From Planococcus sp. APC 4015 (lineage in GTDB: Bacteria; Actinomycetota; Actinomycetes; Actinomycetales; Microbacteriaceae), in contig JASDDH010000002.1 of the NCBI GenBank assembly GCA_030407505.1, forward strand, positions 1 to 64,000: DNA of 64,000 nt, in the 5' to 3' direction. The notes beneath the pieces are model-generated. The model searched no databases and was not told where the DNA came from. It saw only the letters and a list, made by a program, of their open reading frames with translations. The position numbers and the translations under genes were made by a program. Position 1 is the first letter of the stretch; each line of letters begins with the position of its first letter. Shown piece after piece: positions 1 through 8,916 of the stretch.

Positions 1-576
1 CGATTCGTTGAGGGCGCCGGACTGGTCGCGGTAGGTCAAGCCGCCCGCGGCATCCACGATCCCGTGCGCGAGCTCGTGGGCGATGACGGTCAGCGAGCCG
101 GTGAAGCCGGTGAAGATCTCGCCGTCGCCGTCGCCGAACACCATGCGCTCGCCGTTCCAGAAGGCGTTGTCGTAGTCGCGACCGTAATGCACGGTCGCGA
201 GCAGCTGACCGCCCGCGCCGTCGAGGCCGTTGCGCTCGAAGGCGTCCCAGACGAAGTCGAACGTGGCCCCGAGGCCGTCGAAGGCCTCGTCGACCGCCTC
301 ATCGCCGGAGGCGGGGTCGTCTTCGCCGCGCACACGGACGCCCGGCAGCAGCTCGCGGTTCTCGGCGTCGGAGATCGTGCGGTCGGGACCGGGGCCGGTC
401 TCGGCGACGAGGGTGCCGGTCTCGTCGATCGTCAGCGTCAGCCGTGTGCGCACCGGGCGGTAGTCGCGCGGAGCGGCGAGCGTGGCGCGCGCGGCCTGCG
501 CCGCGTGCGCCCAGGCGGGTTCCTGCACCGAGGCGATGCGGGCCAGGAGGTAGGGAGGAACGATCGCGTGTGCCAT
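1..576 (-). CDS. M4-family (thermolysin/protealysin-like) zinc metalloprotease, 5' part only
   Basis: The first 192 codons are present and the rest lies beyond the left edge. The zinc motif HELAH (residues 167-171) is followed by GALNES (187-192), the start of the motif that carries the third zinc ligand Glu in thermolysins. The N-terminus begins [10 protein letters not shown] with no signal peptide and a short pro-region, as in protealysin-type members, so export by a classical signal is not supported. The ATG at 576 sits eight bases after a TATAGC -10 box (585-590), which suggests a leaderless transcript. The likely role is peptide hydrolysis; the substrate is unknown. The neighbouring peptide importer may use its products, but that is only inference. 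Confidence 0.88.
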   Translation of the reverse strand, partial: MAHAIVPPYLLARIASVQEPAWAHAAQAARATLAAPRDYRPVRTRLTLTIDETGTLVAETGPGPDRTISDAENRELLPGVRVRGEDDPASGDEAVDEAFDGLGATFDFVWDAFERNGLDGAGGQLLATVHYGRDYDNAFWNGERMVFGDGDGEIFTGFTGSLTVIAHELAHGIVDAAGGLTYRDQSGALNES

Positions 577-584
577 GGTCCGAG

Positions 585-590
585 GCTATA
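585..590 (-). promoter_or_regulatory. -10 box of the M4 protease gene, probably leaderless
   Basis: On the minus strand TATAGC is followed by eight bases and then the ATG at 576. That spacing places transcription start at or next to the start codon, and no Shine-Dalgarno sequence is present. Confidence 0.45.
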
Positions 591-634
591 CGCGCGCTCC
601 GACACGACGGCGGTACGACGGGCGGGGTCGCGGC

Positions 635-1428
635 TCAGCGCTCGTCGGGTCCGATCGTGGGGATCGAGGCGAGCAGGCGTCGCGTGTACGAGACCTGGGG
701 CTGCAGCAGCACCTTCTCGGTCGGACCCTCCTCGACGATGCGCCCGTCCTTCATCACGACGACCTCGTCGCAGAGGTTCTGCACCACCCCGATGTCATGC
801 GACACCATGACGAGCGTCAGGCCGTCTCGGGCGCGGAGATCGGCCAGCAGCGCCAGGATCTGCGCGCGCACCGTGACGTCCAGCGCAGACAGCGGCTCGT
901 CGCCGACGAGCAGGCGCGGCCGGTGCACGATCGCCCGGGCGAGCGCGATGCGCTGGCGCTGGCCCCCCGAGAACTCGTGCGGGAACCGCTCCGCCATGTC
1001 GGACTCGAGTCCGACGTCGCCGAGCACCTCGCGCACCCGCGCGCGGCGATCGCCGTCGATGCCCAGAGCCCAGAGCGGTTCGCCGATGATCCTGCCCACG
1101 CTCATGCGCGGATCGAGCGACGCGTAGGGATCCTGGAAGACGATGCCCGTCTCGCGACGCAGCCAATGCAGCGATCTCGCCCGTTCCCGCCCGTCGACGG
1201 GTCGCCCGTCGAACTCGACGGTGCCCGACGTGGGGGTGTCCAGGGCCAGCAGCAGGCGCACGAGCGTGGACTTGCCCGACCCGGACTCGCCGATGATCCC
1301 GACCGACGAGCCCTGTCGCACGTCGAGGTCGGCGTCGTCCAGCGCCGTCGTGAAGGTCTGACGCTCGAACGGCGACGTCTTCGGCACGTGGTAGCGACGG
1401 GTCAGCCCCCGCGCACGCAGCAGGGCGG

Positions 1429-1432
<4 letters not shown>
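635..1432 (-). CDS. Peptide-type ABC transporter ATPase, second subunit (OppF/DppF-like)
   Basis: A 265-residue ABC ATPase with Walker A GESGSGKS (48-55), Q-loop [10 protein letters not shown], signature FSGGQRQR, Walker [13 protein letters not shown] and the switch His in SHD. The C-terminus has the [10 protein letters not shown] element common in OppF/DppF proteins, but the protein is shorter than typical OppF (about 330 residues). The GTG at 1432 overlaps the stop of the upstream ATPase by four bases, indicating translational coupling. It is the last gene of a five-gene importer operon and should energise uptake as a heterodimer with the upstream ATPase at the cytoplasmic face of the membrane. 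Confidence 0.93.
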
Positions 1433-2213
<781 letters not shown>

Positions 2214-2217
<4 letters not shown>

Positions 2218-3098
2218 GCCACCACCTCCGGCACGTGGGTGCGGGCGGTGCGCCGGGCGCCTCCGCCGCGGTTCAGCGTGGGATCGGTCGCCTCGCGCAG
2301 CCCGTCTCCGAGCAGATTGAGCCCGAGCACAGTGACGGTGATCGCCAGTCCCGGCCACAGCACCGACAGCGGATGCACGGTGATGTACTGCTGGAGGTCG
2401 CGCAGCAGGACGCCCCACGACGGCTCGGTGACCGGGGCGCCGAACCCGAGATACGACAGCCCGGCCTCGGCGAGGATCGCCACCGCCATGCCCCACGACA
2501 GCTGCACGATGAACACGGGAGCCACATTCGGCAGCAGGTGCCGCCACAGGTTCTGCGCGGGGGTGAGCCCCGACGCGCGCCCGGCGAGCACGAAGTCGCT
2601 GTGCAGCACGCGGCGGAGCTCGGGCCGGGTGACGCGGGCGATGTTGACGCCGAAGCCGATGCCGACCGACCAGATCACGACCGCGAGGCCGCCACCCCAC
2701 ACCGCCGAGATCATCATCGCGATGATGAGCACCGGGAACGCGATGAGGATGTCGACGAGGACTGCGACGGACTCGCGCACCCATCGGCGGGTGAGGGCAC
2801 CGAGGGCGGCGAGCGACAGACCGATCAGCGTCGCGATGACACCCGCTCCCACCGCGACCACGATCGTCGTCCGCGAACCCGCCATGATGAGACTCAGGAT
2901 GTCGCGACCCGACCCGTCGGTGCCGAACAGGTGCGGCCAGCCGGGCATCGCCCAGCGGTTCGCGATGTCGACCTGCCCGGGGTCGAAGGGCGTCCACACG
3001 AGGGACACCACCGCCGTCGCCCCGACGACCGCGACGACGACGAGTCCGAAGCGTCCGGTCGACAGCGACCACAGGCGGCGCAGCCAGTTCCCGCTCAC
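2214..3098 (-). CDS. Peptide-type ABC transporter permease (OppC/DppC-like)
   Basis: A 294-residue inner-membrane permease with about six hydrophobic segments. The OppC-type N-terminus carries HLFGTDGSGRDILS, which is highly characteristic of the family, and an EAA-like cytoplasmic loop follows (GRASGLTPAQNLWRHLLPN), the contact point for the ATPases. The start is GTG 3098, which overlaps the preceding permease stop by four bases. It pairs with the OppB-like permease encoded just upstream to form the translocation pore. Confidence 0.93.
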
Positions 3099-4045
3099 GA
3101 CGCCTCCCGCTGCCGGGGATCGATCGCGCGATGCGCGAGATCGACCACGAACCCCACGATGAGCACGAAGCCGGTGAGCGCGAGCAGCTCGCCCTGAACC
3201 TTGGGCAGATCGCGGGCGCTGACGTCGGCGACCAGCATGCGGCCGATGCCGGGAAGCGTGAACAGCTGCTCGATCACGACGGCACCGACGATGATGCCGG
3301 CGACCTGCAGCCCGAGCACGGTGATGACGGACAGTCCCACGACGGGAAGCCCATGGCGGATGAGGGCGGCGTCGCGGGTCAGCCCCTTGGCGGCCGCCGT
3401 GCGCACGAAGTCCTGGCCCACGGCCTGCAGCGTCGCACTGCGCACGAACCGCATGAGCATGGCACCCTCGACGATTCCGATCGTGAGGGCCGGCAGGATC
3501 AGGGCGCGGATCGCCGCGCCGGGGTCCGCCCACCCTGCGCGCGGGAAGCCCTGCGCCGGAAGCCACCCGAGCCAGACCGCGAAGACGACGACCAGCATCA
3601 TGCCGGCCCAGACGACGGGGACCGCAGCCAGCAGCTGAGCGCCGACGCTCAGCGCGGTGCCGTCGGCACGGCCCCGACGCATCGCCGACAACACCCCGAG
3701 GGGGACGCTGAACGCGACGGCGATGGCGAGCGACAGGATGCCCAGGGGCACCGTGACCTGCGCCTTCTGCGACAGCTCGGTCACCACGCTCGTCCCCGTC
3801 ACGAGCGACGTGCCCAGGTCGCCCCGAAGCACCCCGCCGATCCATTCGAGGTACTGGGCGGGCAGGGGACTGTTCAGCCCCATCCGCTCCCGGATCGCGG
3901 CGACCTGCTCAGGAGTGCCGTTCACCCCGGCGATGAGCTGCGCGACGTCGCCGGGAAGCACCCGGAGGGTGAGGAAGATCAGCACGCTGGCGACGAACAG
4001 CCCGAGCAGGAGCAGGGCCAGTCGTGTCAGCGCGTATCGGATCAC
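3095..4045 (-). CDS. Peptide-type ABC transporter permease (OppB/DppB-like)
   Basis: A 316-residue OppB-type permease. It opens with a membrane segment, then LRVLPGDVAQLI, the family N-terminal pattern, and an external loop with RERMGLNSPLPAQYLEW. The EAA loop GQDFVRTAAAKGLTRDAALIRHGLP is well conserved. The GTG at 4045 overlaps the stop of the binding-protein gene by four bases. The gene order (binding protein, two permeases, two ATPases) is the standard order for the peptide/nickel/opine importer family. Confidence 0.93.
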   Translation of the reverse strand: MIRYALTRLALLLLGLFVASVLIFLTLRVLPGDVAQLIAGVNGTPEQVAAIRERMGLNSPLPAQYLEWIGGVLRGDLGTSLVTGTSVVTELSQKAQVTVPLGILSLAIAVAFSVPLGVLSAMRRGRADGTALSVGAQLLAAVPVVWAGMMLVVVFAVWLGWLPAQGFPRAGWADPGAAIRALILPALTIGIVEGAMLMRFVRSATLQAVGQDFVRTAAAKGLTRDAALIRHGLPVVGLSVITVLGLQVAGIIVGAVVIEQLFTLPGIGRMLVADVSARDLPKVQGELLALTGFVLIVGFVVDLAHRAIDPRQREAS

Positions 4046-5550
4046 CCGTTGCTCTTGGTGATTTCTGCGAGATTGAGGCGCTCGTTGACGTTGATCACCG
4101 GCATACCCGTGATGTTAGTGCCGACGGCGACCACCGAGGCGCCGCTGTAGAGCCAGTCCGCTGCGGCGTCCTCCGAGACGATCCGCGCGGCTTCTGCGAG
4201 GAGCTCGGCCGCTTCGGCTTCATCGGTGGCGGCGAGGGACTCGGCGTAGAGCGCCTGCACCTCGGGGCTGTCGTAGGTGAAGTAGTACTCCGGGTTCGCC
4301 CAGTTCTCGAAGTCGCGGGCCTCGGTGTGCAGGACGAAGCTCAGATCGAAGTCCCGGTTCGTGTAGACGTCGGTGAGCCAGGTGGTGAAGTCGACCGACT
4401 CGACCTCGAGCGTGATCCCGACCTCGTTGAGATCGGACACGAGGATCTGCGGAATCGTCGTGGAGTAGAAGTTCGGGATCGTGAGGGTCAGCTCGAGGTC
4501 TTCGGCGCCGGCCTCTTCGAGAAGCGCGACAGCCGCCTCGGGGTCGTACGGGGCCACGTCTTCGAGGTCTTCGTATCCGGGATCGAGCTCGGGGATGGGG
4601 CCGTACAGGGTCGAGCCCGACCCGATCGCCTCGACGAGGGCGTCGTGGTCGATGGCCTGACGGATCGCCTGGCGCACGCGCTGATCGGCGAGCGGGGATC
4701 CCTCGGTCTGATTGAACGCGAGTGTGCCCTTGTCGGTGGACTGCCCGAGTGCGACGGCGAAATCGCCGTTCGCCTCGATCTGATCGGTGAGGTTGGCGTC
4801 GAAGCCGGTCAGCACGTCGACCTCGCCGGCGAGCGCGGCGTTGAGGGCGGCCTGGTTGTCGGGGATGTAGTCGAACACGACCTCGGCCACGGGCGCCGCC
4901 TCACCCCAGTACGCGTCGTTTCGCGCGAAAGTGATGCTGTCGCCCTGGAGCCAGGTGTCCAGCGCGTAGGGGCCGGTGCCGTTGGCGGCGGTCTTGTAGT
5001 CGACCGTGTCGCCTTCCTTCAGGATGATGCCGCCGCGGCCGGTGAGGTTCCACAGGAAGCTCGAGTCGGGCTGGGTGAGGGTCACGGTGACGTCTTGGCC
5101 CTCGGCCGCGATCGAGGCGATGTTCGCCAGCCGCGCGGAGTCGCGCCACGCCGGGGTGTCCTTGCGGGTCTGCAGCGACCAGACGACATCCTGCGGGGTG
5201 AGGGCCTGCCCGTCGTGGAACGCGACGTCGTCCCGCACGGTGAAGATGTAGGTGAGCGCGTCGTCGGACACGCTGTAGTCGCTGGCGAGCGCCGGCACGA
5301 TCTCCTGCTCGGGCGTTCGCGAGACGAGACCCTGGTAGATGTTGTCGACGAGAATCTGGTCCAGCGACGACCCGGCGGTCTCGCGGATGTCGAGGTTTCC
5401 CGGTTCGAGCACGAGCCGGATCGCGACCGACGCGTCGGGGTCGGCCGGACCCGCCGACGTCGGCTCCGGCGCCGGCGACGAGCACGAGGTGAGCAGGAGC
5501 ACGCCCGTCGCGGCGAGCGCGGCGACGGAGGAAGCTGTGCGGCGGAGCAT
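4042..5550 (-). CDS. Peptide-type ABC transporter substrate-binding lipoprotein (SBP family 5)
   Basis: A 502-residue extracytoplasmic binding protein. A signal peptide ends in a lipobox (LTSC), giving lipidation at Cys23 after MLRRTASSVAALAATGVLLL. The mature part has SBP_bac_5 hallmarks: DNIYQGLV, FTVRDDVAFHDGQALTPQDVVWSL, NGTGPY and LADQRVRQAIRQAID. The ATG at 5550 was chosen because GAAAGGAA lies about eight bases upstream and the signal peptide starts there. It should capture the substrate outside the membrane and hand it to the permeases. Peptides are most likely, but nickel, opines and glycosides are also bound by this family and cannot be excluded. Confidence 0.92.
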   Translation of the reverse strand: MLRRTASSVAALAATGVLLLTSCSSPAPEPTSAGPADPDASVAIRLVLEPGNLDIRETAGSSLDQILVDNIYQGLVSRTPEQEIVPALASDYSVSDDALTYIFTVRDDVAFHDGQALTPQDVVWSLQTRKDTPAWRDSARLANIASIAAEGQDVTVTLTQPDSSFLWNLTGRGGIILKEGDTVDYKTAANGTGPYALDTWLQGDSITFARNDAYWGEAAPVAEVVFDYIPDNQAALNAALAGEVDVLTGFDANLTDQIEANGDFAVALGQSTDKGTLAFNQTEGSPLADQRVRQAIRQAIDHDALVEAIGSGSTLYGPIPELDPGYEDLEDVAPYDPEAAVALLEEAGAEDLELTLTIPNFYSTTIPQILVSDLNEVGITLEVESVDFTTWLTDVYTNRDFDLSFVLHTEARDFENWANPEYYFTYDSPEVQALYAESLAATDEAEAAELLAEAARIVSEDAAADWLYSGASVVAVGTNITGMPVINVNERLNLAEITKSNG

Positions 5551-5638
5551 CAGGGGGTTCCTTTCGGAGGGGCGTCCGTTGCTGTGCGGACGCCGGTGCC
5601 TCGGGTGTGAGCGGCAGGTTGGGCCGGTGCAATCCACC

Positions 5639-5644
5639 AGCCTA
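5639..5644 (-). promoter_or_regulatory. Candidate -10 box for the peptide importer operon
   Basis: TAGGCT on the minus strand, about 90 bases before the binding-protein ATG, would give an approximately 80-base leader. A short inverted repeat, AACGC-N7-GCGTT (5682-5698), lies just upstream and overlaps the hydrolase stop codon. It could be an operator, but this is unproven. Confidence 0.35.
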
Positions 5645-5696
5645 GGCATGCGCCGGGCGACCCGGCGAACCGGCTACCTACAACGCAACACAAGCG

Positions 5697-6689
5697 TTAA
5701 CCGTTCCCGGCGCGTGCGCGGACGAGCTCGGCGAGCTCGCGGGGCAGTTCCTCCTGCACGTTGTGGCCCGAGGGTACGACGACGACGGATGCCGCCGGCA
5801 GGCGACTCGCGAAGTCGTCGGCGTCGTCCGCGGTGACGTAGCCGCGGTCTCCCCGGATCAGGGTCAGGGGGGCAGCGACCGCGGCGAGGTCCTCCCAGCC
5901 CGACGCGCCGAGCGCCGCCGCGACGGCATCCTGTCGTTCGTCCGCGGCCGTCGCCGGCGCGGGCGAGGCGGCCAGGGCGTTCGCGAGTCGCGCGAAGTGA
6001 TGCTTCCACTCCACGCGCCCGTCCGCGCGCACGCGCGAGTTCAGGTAGACGCCGCGCTCCGCCGCCCGCCGCGACCCGCCGAGGCCGAATGAGAGGGCGC
6101 GCTCGACGAGTTCGTCGCGCGACGCCCAGTCGGCGGGTCCGGCGAAGAACTGCCGGATCTGGCTCGCACCCCCGTTCGGATCGATGCCGGGGGTGATGTC
6201 GACGACGACGAGCTCGCGCACGAGATCGGGTCGGGATGCCGCCACGGCCGCGGCGGTGAGCCCGCCCAGGGACTGCCCCACGAGCACCTGCGGGCGGTCG
6301 GTCCAGGCGTCCATCGCCGCGATCACGTCGGGCGCCAGGACTCTGGCGACGTATGCCGCGTCGTCGCGCCACGACGAGTCGCCGTGGCCGGCCAGATCGA
6401 CCGCGAGAGCCGGCAGTCCGAGCGCGAGGATCGTCGTGTCCCACGTGTGGGCGTTGAGCCCCGCACCGTGCAGGAACGTCACGACGGGCCGGCCGCCACC
6501 TTCGCTCGCGGTCCCTGAGCCCGAGCCCCCGGTCCCTGAGCCTGTCGAAGGGCCGTACAGGAGGGCGCTCAGCTCACGGCCGTCCGGGAGGGTGAGCGTG
6601 CGCCGCTCGACACGGGGGAGCGGGCCGGCGATCCCGATGTCAGCGGCTTGCTCGGGCAGGAACGAGAACTCGTCGATGGGATCGTCCAC
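5697..6689 (-). CDS. Alpha/beta-fold hydrolase with an in-frame REP-like insert
   Basis: A 330-residue alpha/beta hydrolase. The oxyanion-hole element HGAG (74-77), nucleophile elbow GQSLGG (Ser140) and terminal catalytic His (SGHNV, about 309) are all present; the acid is probably in the region before the His. Residues 47-66 form a Gly/Ser/Thr-rich linker encoded by two copies of a repeat (see 6510-6552), just before the core fold. The start is taken as GTG 6689 (VDDPIDEFSF); upstream codons read into the divergent gene. The substrate is unknown. It lies just upstream of the peptide importer but is separated from it by about 150 bases. Confidence 0.82.
   Translation of the reverse strand: MDDPIDEFSFLPEQAADIGIAGPLPRVERRTLTLPDGRELSALLYGPSTGSGTGGSGSGTASEGGGRPVVTFLHGAGLNAHTWDTTILALGLPALAVDLAGHGDSSWRDDAAYVARVLAPDVIAAMDAWTDRPQVLVGQSLGGLTAAAVAASRPDLVRELVVVDITPGIDPNGGASQIRQFFAGPADWASRDELVERALSFGLGGSRRAAERGVYLNSRVRADGRVEWKHHFARLANALAASPAPATAADERQDAVAAALGASGWEDLAAVAAPLTLIRGDRGYVTADDADDFASRLPAASVVVVPSGHNVQEELPRELAELVRARAGNG
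6510..6552. repeat. REP-like repeat (partial plus full copy) inside the hydrolase gene
   Basis: A partial copy (GGTCCCTGAGCC, 6510-6521) is followed by a full 22-base copy (6531-6552) that begins GGTCCCTGAGCC and ends TGTCGAAGGG. The same element occurs several times in mazG (39388-39488). It is read in frame as the Gly/Ser-rich linker of the hydrolase. Confidence 0.75.
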
Positions 6690-6737
6690 GCCCCCATTGT
6701 GACCCACGCCCGCAGCCTCGTGGGTACTGTGGCTTGC

Positions 6738-7214
6738 ATGAACAACGAGGCGCGCGTCCACCTCTCCAAGTCGGCGAAGGGCGCCTATCTCGCCCTCGAA
6801 GGCTTCTCCAAGACGGTGGGCGGGCTCGCCGCCGACGCGGGCATCGACGCCCGGCTCAAGGAGCTCGTGCAGATCCACGCGTCTCAGCTCAACGGCTGCG
6901 CGTTCTGCGTGCGCGTCCACGTCGACCGCGCCGTCGAGGCGGGTCTGGACGCCGACGTCATCGCCCAGCTGCCGGTCTGGCGCGAGTCCGGGGTGTTCAC
7001 CGAGCGTGAGGCCGCAGCGCTCGAACTCACCGAGTCGTTCACCTTTATCCACGAGGACGGCATCCCCGACGACGTCTACGACCGGGTCGGCGGAGTGCTG
7101 AGCGAGCAGGAGTACGTCGCGCTCTGCTGGGTGCTCGTCTCGATCAATGCGTTCAACCGGGTCGCCATCGCCGGTCGATACCCCGTGCCTCCCCGGTCGG
7201 ACGCCACGGCGTGA
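6738..7214 (+). CDS. AhpD-like / carboxymuconolactone decarboxylase family protein
   Basis: A 158-residue protein with the AhpD core: LKELVQIHASQLNGCAFCVRVH, containing the redox pair Cys54-x-x-Cys57 and His61. AhpD-type proteins act as thiol-dependent peroxidase partners, using the CxxC to reduce a peroxiredoxin; many family members remain uncharacterised. The start ATG 6738 is the first in frame and is divergent from the hydrolase gene. The stop overlaps the GTG of the following phosphatase gene by four bases, so the two genes are translationally coupled. Confidence 0.88.
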   Translation: MNNEARVHLSKSAKGAYLALEGFSKTVGGLAADAGIDARLKELVQIHASQLNGCAFCVRVHVDRAVEAGLDADVIAQLPVWRESGVFTEREAAALELTESFTFIHEDGIPDDVYDRVGGVLSEQEYVALCWVLVSINAFNRVAIAGRYPVPPRSDATA

Positions 7215-7936
7215 CCGCGGGCGGACAGGGCCCGCTGGTTCCGGGGGCGCTGAACTTCCGCGACGTCGGCGGGCTTCCGGCCGGCGCGCATCGCACGCGC
7301 GGCGGCATCCTCTTCCGCTCCGGCAACCTCGCTCGACTCGGTGACGCCGGGCGCGTGGCGATGACGGGGCTCGGCATCCGTCGGATCATCGATCTGCGCG
7401 ATGACGAGGAGGTGCTCGGCGAGCCGAGCCTGATCGACGGGCTCGCGATCGAGGTGCAGCGCGTGCCGCTGTTCCTCGGGTCGGTCGCGTCGTTCTTCGC
7501 CCAGGACATCAGCCTCGACGAGCTCTACCGCCGGCTCCTCGATGACTCCGCCACCGGCGTCGTCGACGTGGTGCGGGGGATCATCGCCGACCAGCCGGTG
7601 CTCGTGCACTGCACGGTCGGAAAGGACCGCACGGGGGTGACCGTCGCGCTCACCCTCGCCGCGGCGGGGGTCGACGTCGACGCCGTCGTGGCCGACTATG
7701 CGCGCAGCGAGTCGCTCCTGCCCGTGCGCCGCAATCGGCAGGTCGTGTCGTGGCTGCGGTCGCAGCATCCCGACGCCGTGCACATCGAGGAGCTCGCGAC
7801 CCGTTCCCCGGCTCCGGTGATGAGGGCGGCCCTGGATCGCCTGGCCGCCGAGTACGGCTCGCCCGGGGACTACCTGCGCGCCCACGGGCTGGGCGACGAC
7901 GAGGTCGGGGAGCTCCGCAGGATCCTCGTCACGTGA
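7211..7936 (+). CDS. Tyrosine-protein phosphatase (IphP/LipA-like)
   Basis: A 241-residue phosphatase of the bacterial dual-specificity/tyrosine type. The P-loop HCTVGKDRTG contains the nucleophile Cys134 and Arg140 (C-x5-R). The N-terminal NFRDVGG and FRSGNLARL motifs and IDLRDDEE, which would hold the general-acid region, match the IphP/LipA family. It has no signal peptide, so it acts in the cytoplasm. It begins at GTG 7211, overlapping the AhpD-like gene. The substrate may be phosphotyrosine protein or a phosphoinositide-like molecule; the sequence does not decide. Confidence 0.9.
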   Translation: MTAGGQGPLVPGALNFRDVGGLPAGAHRTRGGILFRSGNLARLGDAGRVAMTGLGIRRIIDLRDDEEVLGEPSLIDGLAIEVQRVPLFLGSVASFFAQDISLDELYRRLLDDSATGVVDVVRGIIADQPVLVHCTVGKDRTGVTVALTLAAAGVDVDAVVADYARSESLLPVRRNRQVVSWLRSQHPDAVHIEELATRSPAPVMRAALDRLAAEYGSPGDYLRAHGLGDDEVGELRRILVT

Positions 7937-7956
7937 GGTCATCTGCCAGCCTGTTG

Positions 7957-7975
7957 TGAGGTTAGGCAAGCCTAC
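7957..7975 (+). promoter_or_regulatory. IdeR/DtxR-like iron box upstream of the SIP-domain gene
   Basis: By my alignment, 15 of 19 bases match the IdeR/DtxR consensus TTAGGTTAGGCTAACCTAA (here TGAGGTTAGGCAAGCCTAC). It lies just upstream of a TATAGT -10 box, so a bound iron repressor would block RNA polymerase. This fits an iron-repressed gene for siderophore handling. Confidence 0.75.
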
Positions 7976-7982
7976 GCTCGGG

Positions 7983-7988
7983 TATAGT
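7983..7988 (+). promoter_or_regulatory. -10 box of the SIP-domain gene, probably leaderless
   Basis: TATAGT is followed by nine bases and then ATG 7998. No Shine-Dalgarno sequence precedes the ATG, so the transcript is probably leaderless or nearly so. Confidence 0.5.
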
Positions 7989-7997
7989 CGAAGCATC

Positions 7998-8459
7998 ATG
8001 ACGAACACCGAGCACAGCGCCGCGGCGTGCCGCGCTCCGCGGCATTCACGGGTGCAGCACCTGATCACGGCCGACGAGACGTCCCTCGTCGACCTCGAGA
8101 CGCTGCTCGCGACGCTGCCGCTGTGCTCGACCGGGCGCGTCTTCGTCGAGATCCCGGATGCCGCGTCGCAGGCCGACATCACGGTGCCCGCCCGCATGAC
8201 ACTGACGTGGCTCGACCGCTCGCTGCGCTCGGGTGCGCCCGGCACCGGCCGCGACTGCGCTCCGGGGCAGGCGATCGCGCGGGCCGTCACCGCGTGGGCC
8301 GACGAGATGCTGTGCGACGACGGGTCCACGACCCGCATCCACCTGCTCGGCGGCTACCTCGGCACCGCCGACATCGTCGATCACCTCACCGCGCGCAACG
8401 GCGTCGCGTCCGACGCGATCCACACGCCCGAGCGCTTCGGCCTCGCGACCGCGCGCTGA
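7998..8459 (+). CDS. SIP-domain protein (C-terminal domain of siderophore-interacting proteins)
   Basis: A 153-residue protein that matches only the C-terminal NADPH-binding half of siderophore-interacting ferric reductases: HLITADETSLVDLETLLATLP, then RVFVEIPDA, then LTWLDRS. The FAD-binding N-terminal domain of full SIP/ViuB proteins is absent, so it probably cannot reduce ferric siderophores alone; it may work with another reductase. The upstream iron box indicates repression when iron is sufficient. Such stand-alone SIP domains occur in actinobacteria, but their activity is not established to my knowledge. Confidence 0.78.
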   Translation: MTNTEHSAAACRAPRHSRVQHLITADETSLVDLETLLATLPLCSTGRVFVEIPDAASQADITVPARMTLTWLDRSLRSGAPGTGRDCAPGQAIARAVTAWADEMLCDDGSTTRIHLLGGYLGTADIVDHLTARNGVASDAIHTPERFGLATAR

Positions 8460-8460
8460 G

Positions 8461-8916
8461 CTAAGCCCCGCGCGGCACGTAGTTGCCGTCCTCGAGGCCC
8501 GCCTCGATCTCGAACCTGTTGCGCAGCGGGTTCCGACCCGCGAACAGGTAGAGGAACGGCATCAGGATGCCGTAGCGCTGCCACTGACGCCGGTGCACGG
8601 CCTCGTGGCGGAGGAGACGCTCGGTGAGTGGAGCGTCCCCGGTGAGGAAGCATCCGCCCACGCAGCTGCCGCCGCGCGGGAAAGCCCACGCGGGAAGTCC
8701 GCGGAAGACCCACAGATCGCCGTGCTTCTCGACGCGGCCCGTGCTCCACAGCGTGCCCCAGATCCAGCCGACCGTCGTGCCGTACCAGTAGCCGAGGCGA
8801 CTGATGGGCGAATCCAGGAGCGGGGCGGGGATGTACCGGTCGACGCGGGCTCCGCGCTGCACGGCGCGGTCGGCGGTGAGCCGCCAGTCGGCCGGGGGTG
8901 TCGGGATCGGGCTCAT
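8461..8916 (-). CDS. Conserved hypothetical protein with HExxH motif
   Basis: A 151-residue protein with HEAVH at 104-108 inside LLRHEAVHRRQWQRYG, the form expected of a zinc-binding helix, plus a Cys pair in GGSCVGGC (85-89). Aromatic residues cluster in GYWYGTTVGWIWGTLW. I recognise the pattern from actinobacterial proteins of unknown function. Metallopeptidase activity is possible, but no other catalytic element can be assigned. The ATG at 8916 overlaps the stop of the upstream arginase-family gene by four bases, so the two are co-translated. Confidence 0.7.
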   Translation of the reverse strand: MSPIPTPPADWRLTADRAVQRGARVDRYIPAPLLDSPISRLGYWYGTTVGWIWGTLWSTGRVEKHGDLWVFRGLPAWAFPRGGSCVGGCFLTGDAPLTERLLRHEAVHRRQWQRYGILMPFLYLFAGRNPLRNRFEIEAGLEDGNYVPRGA

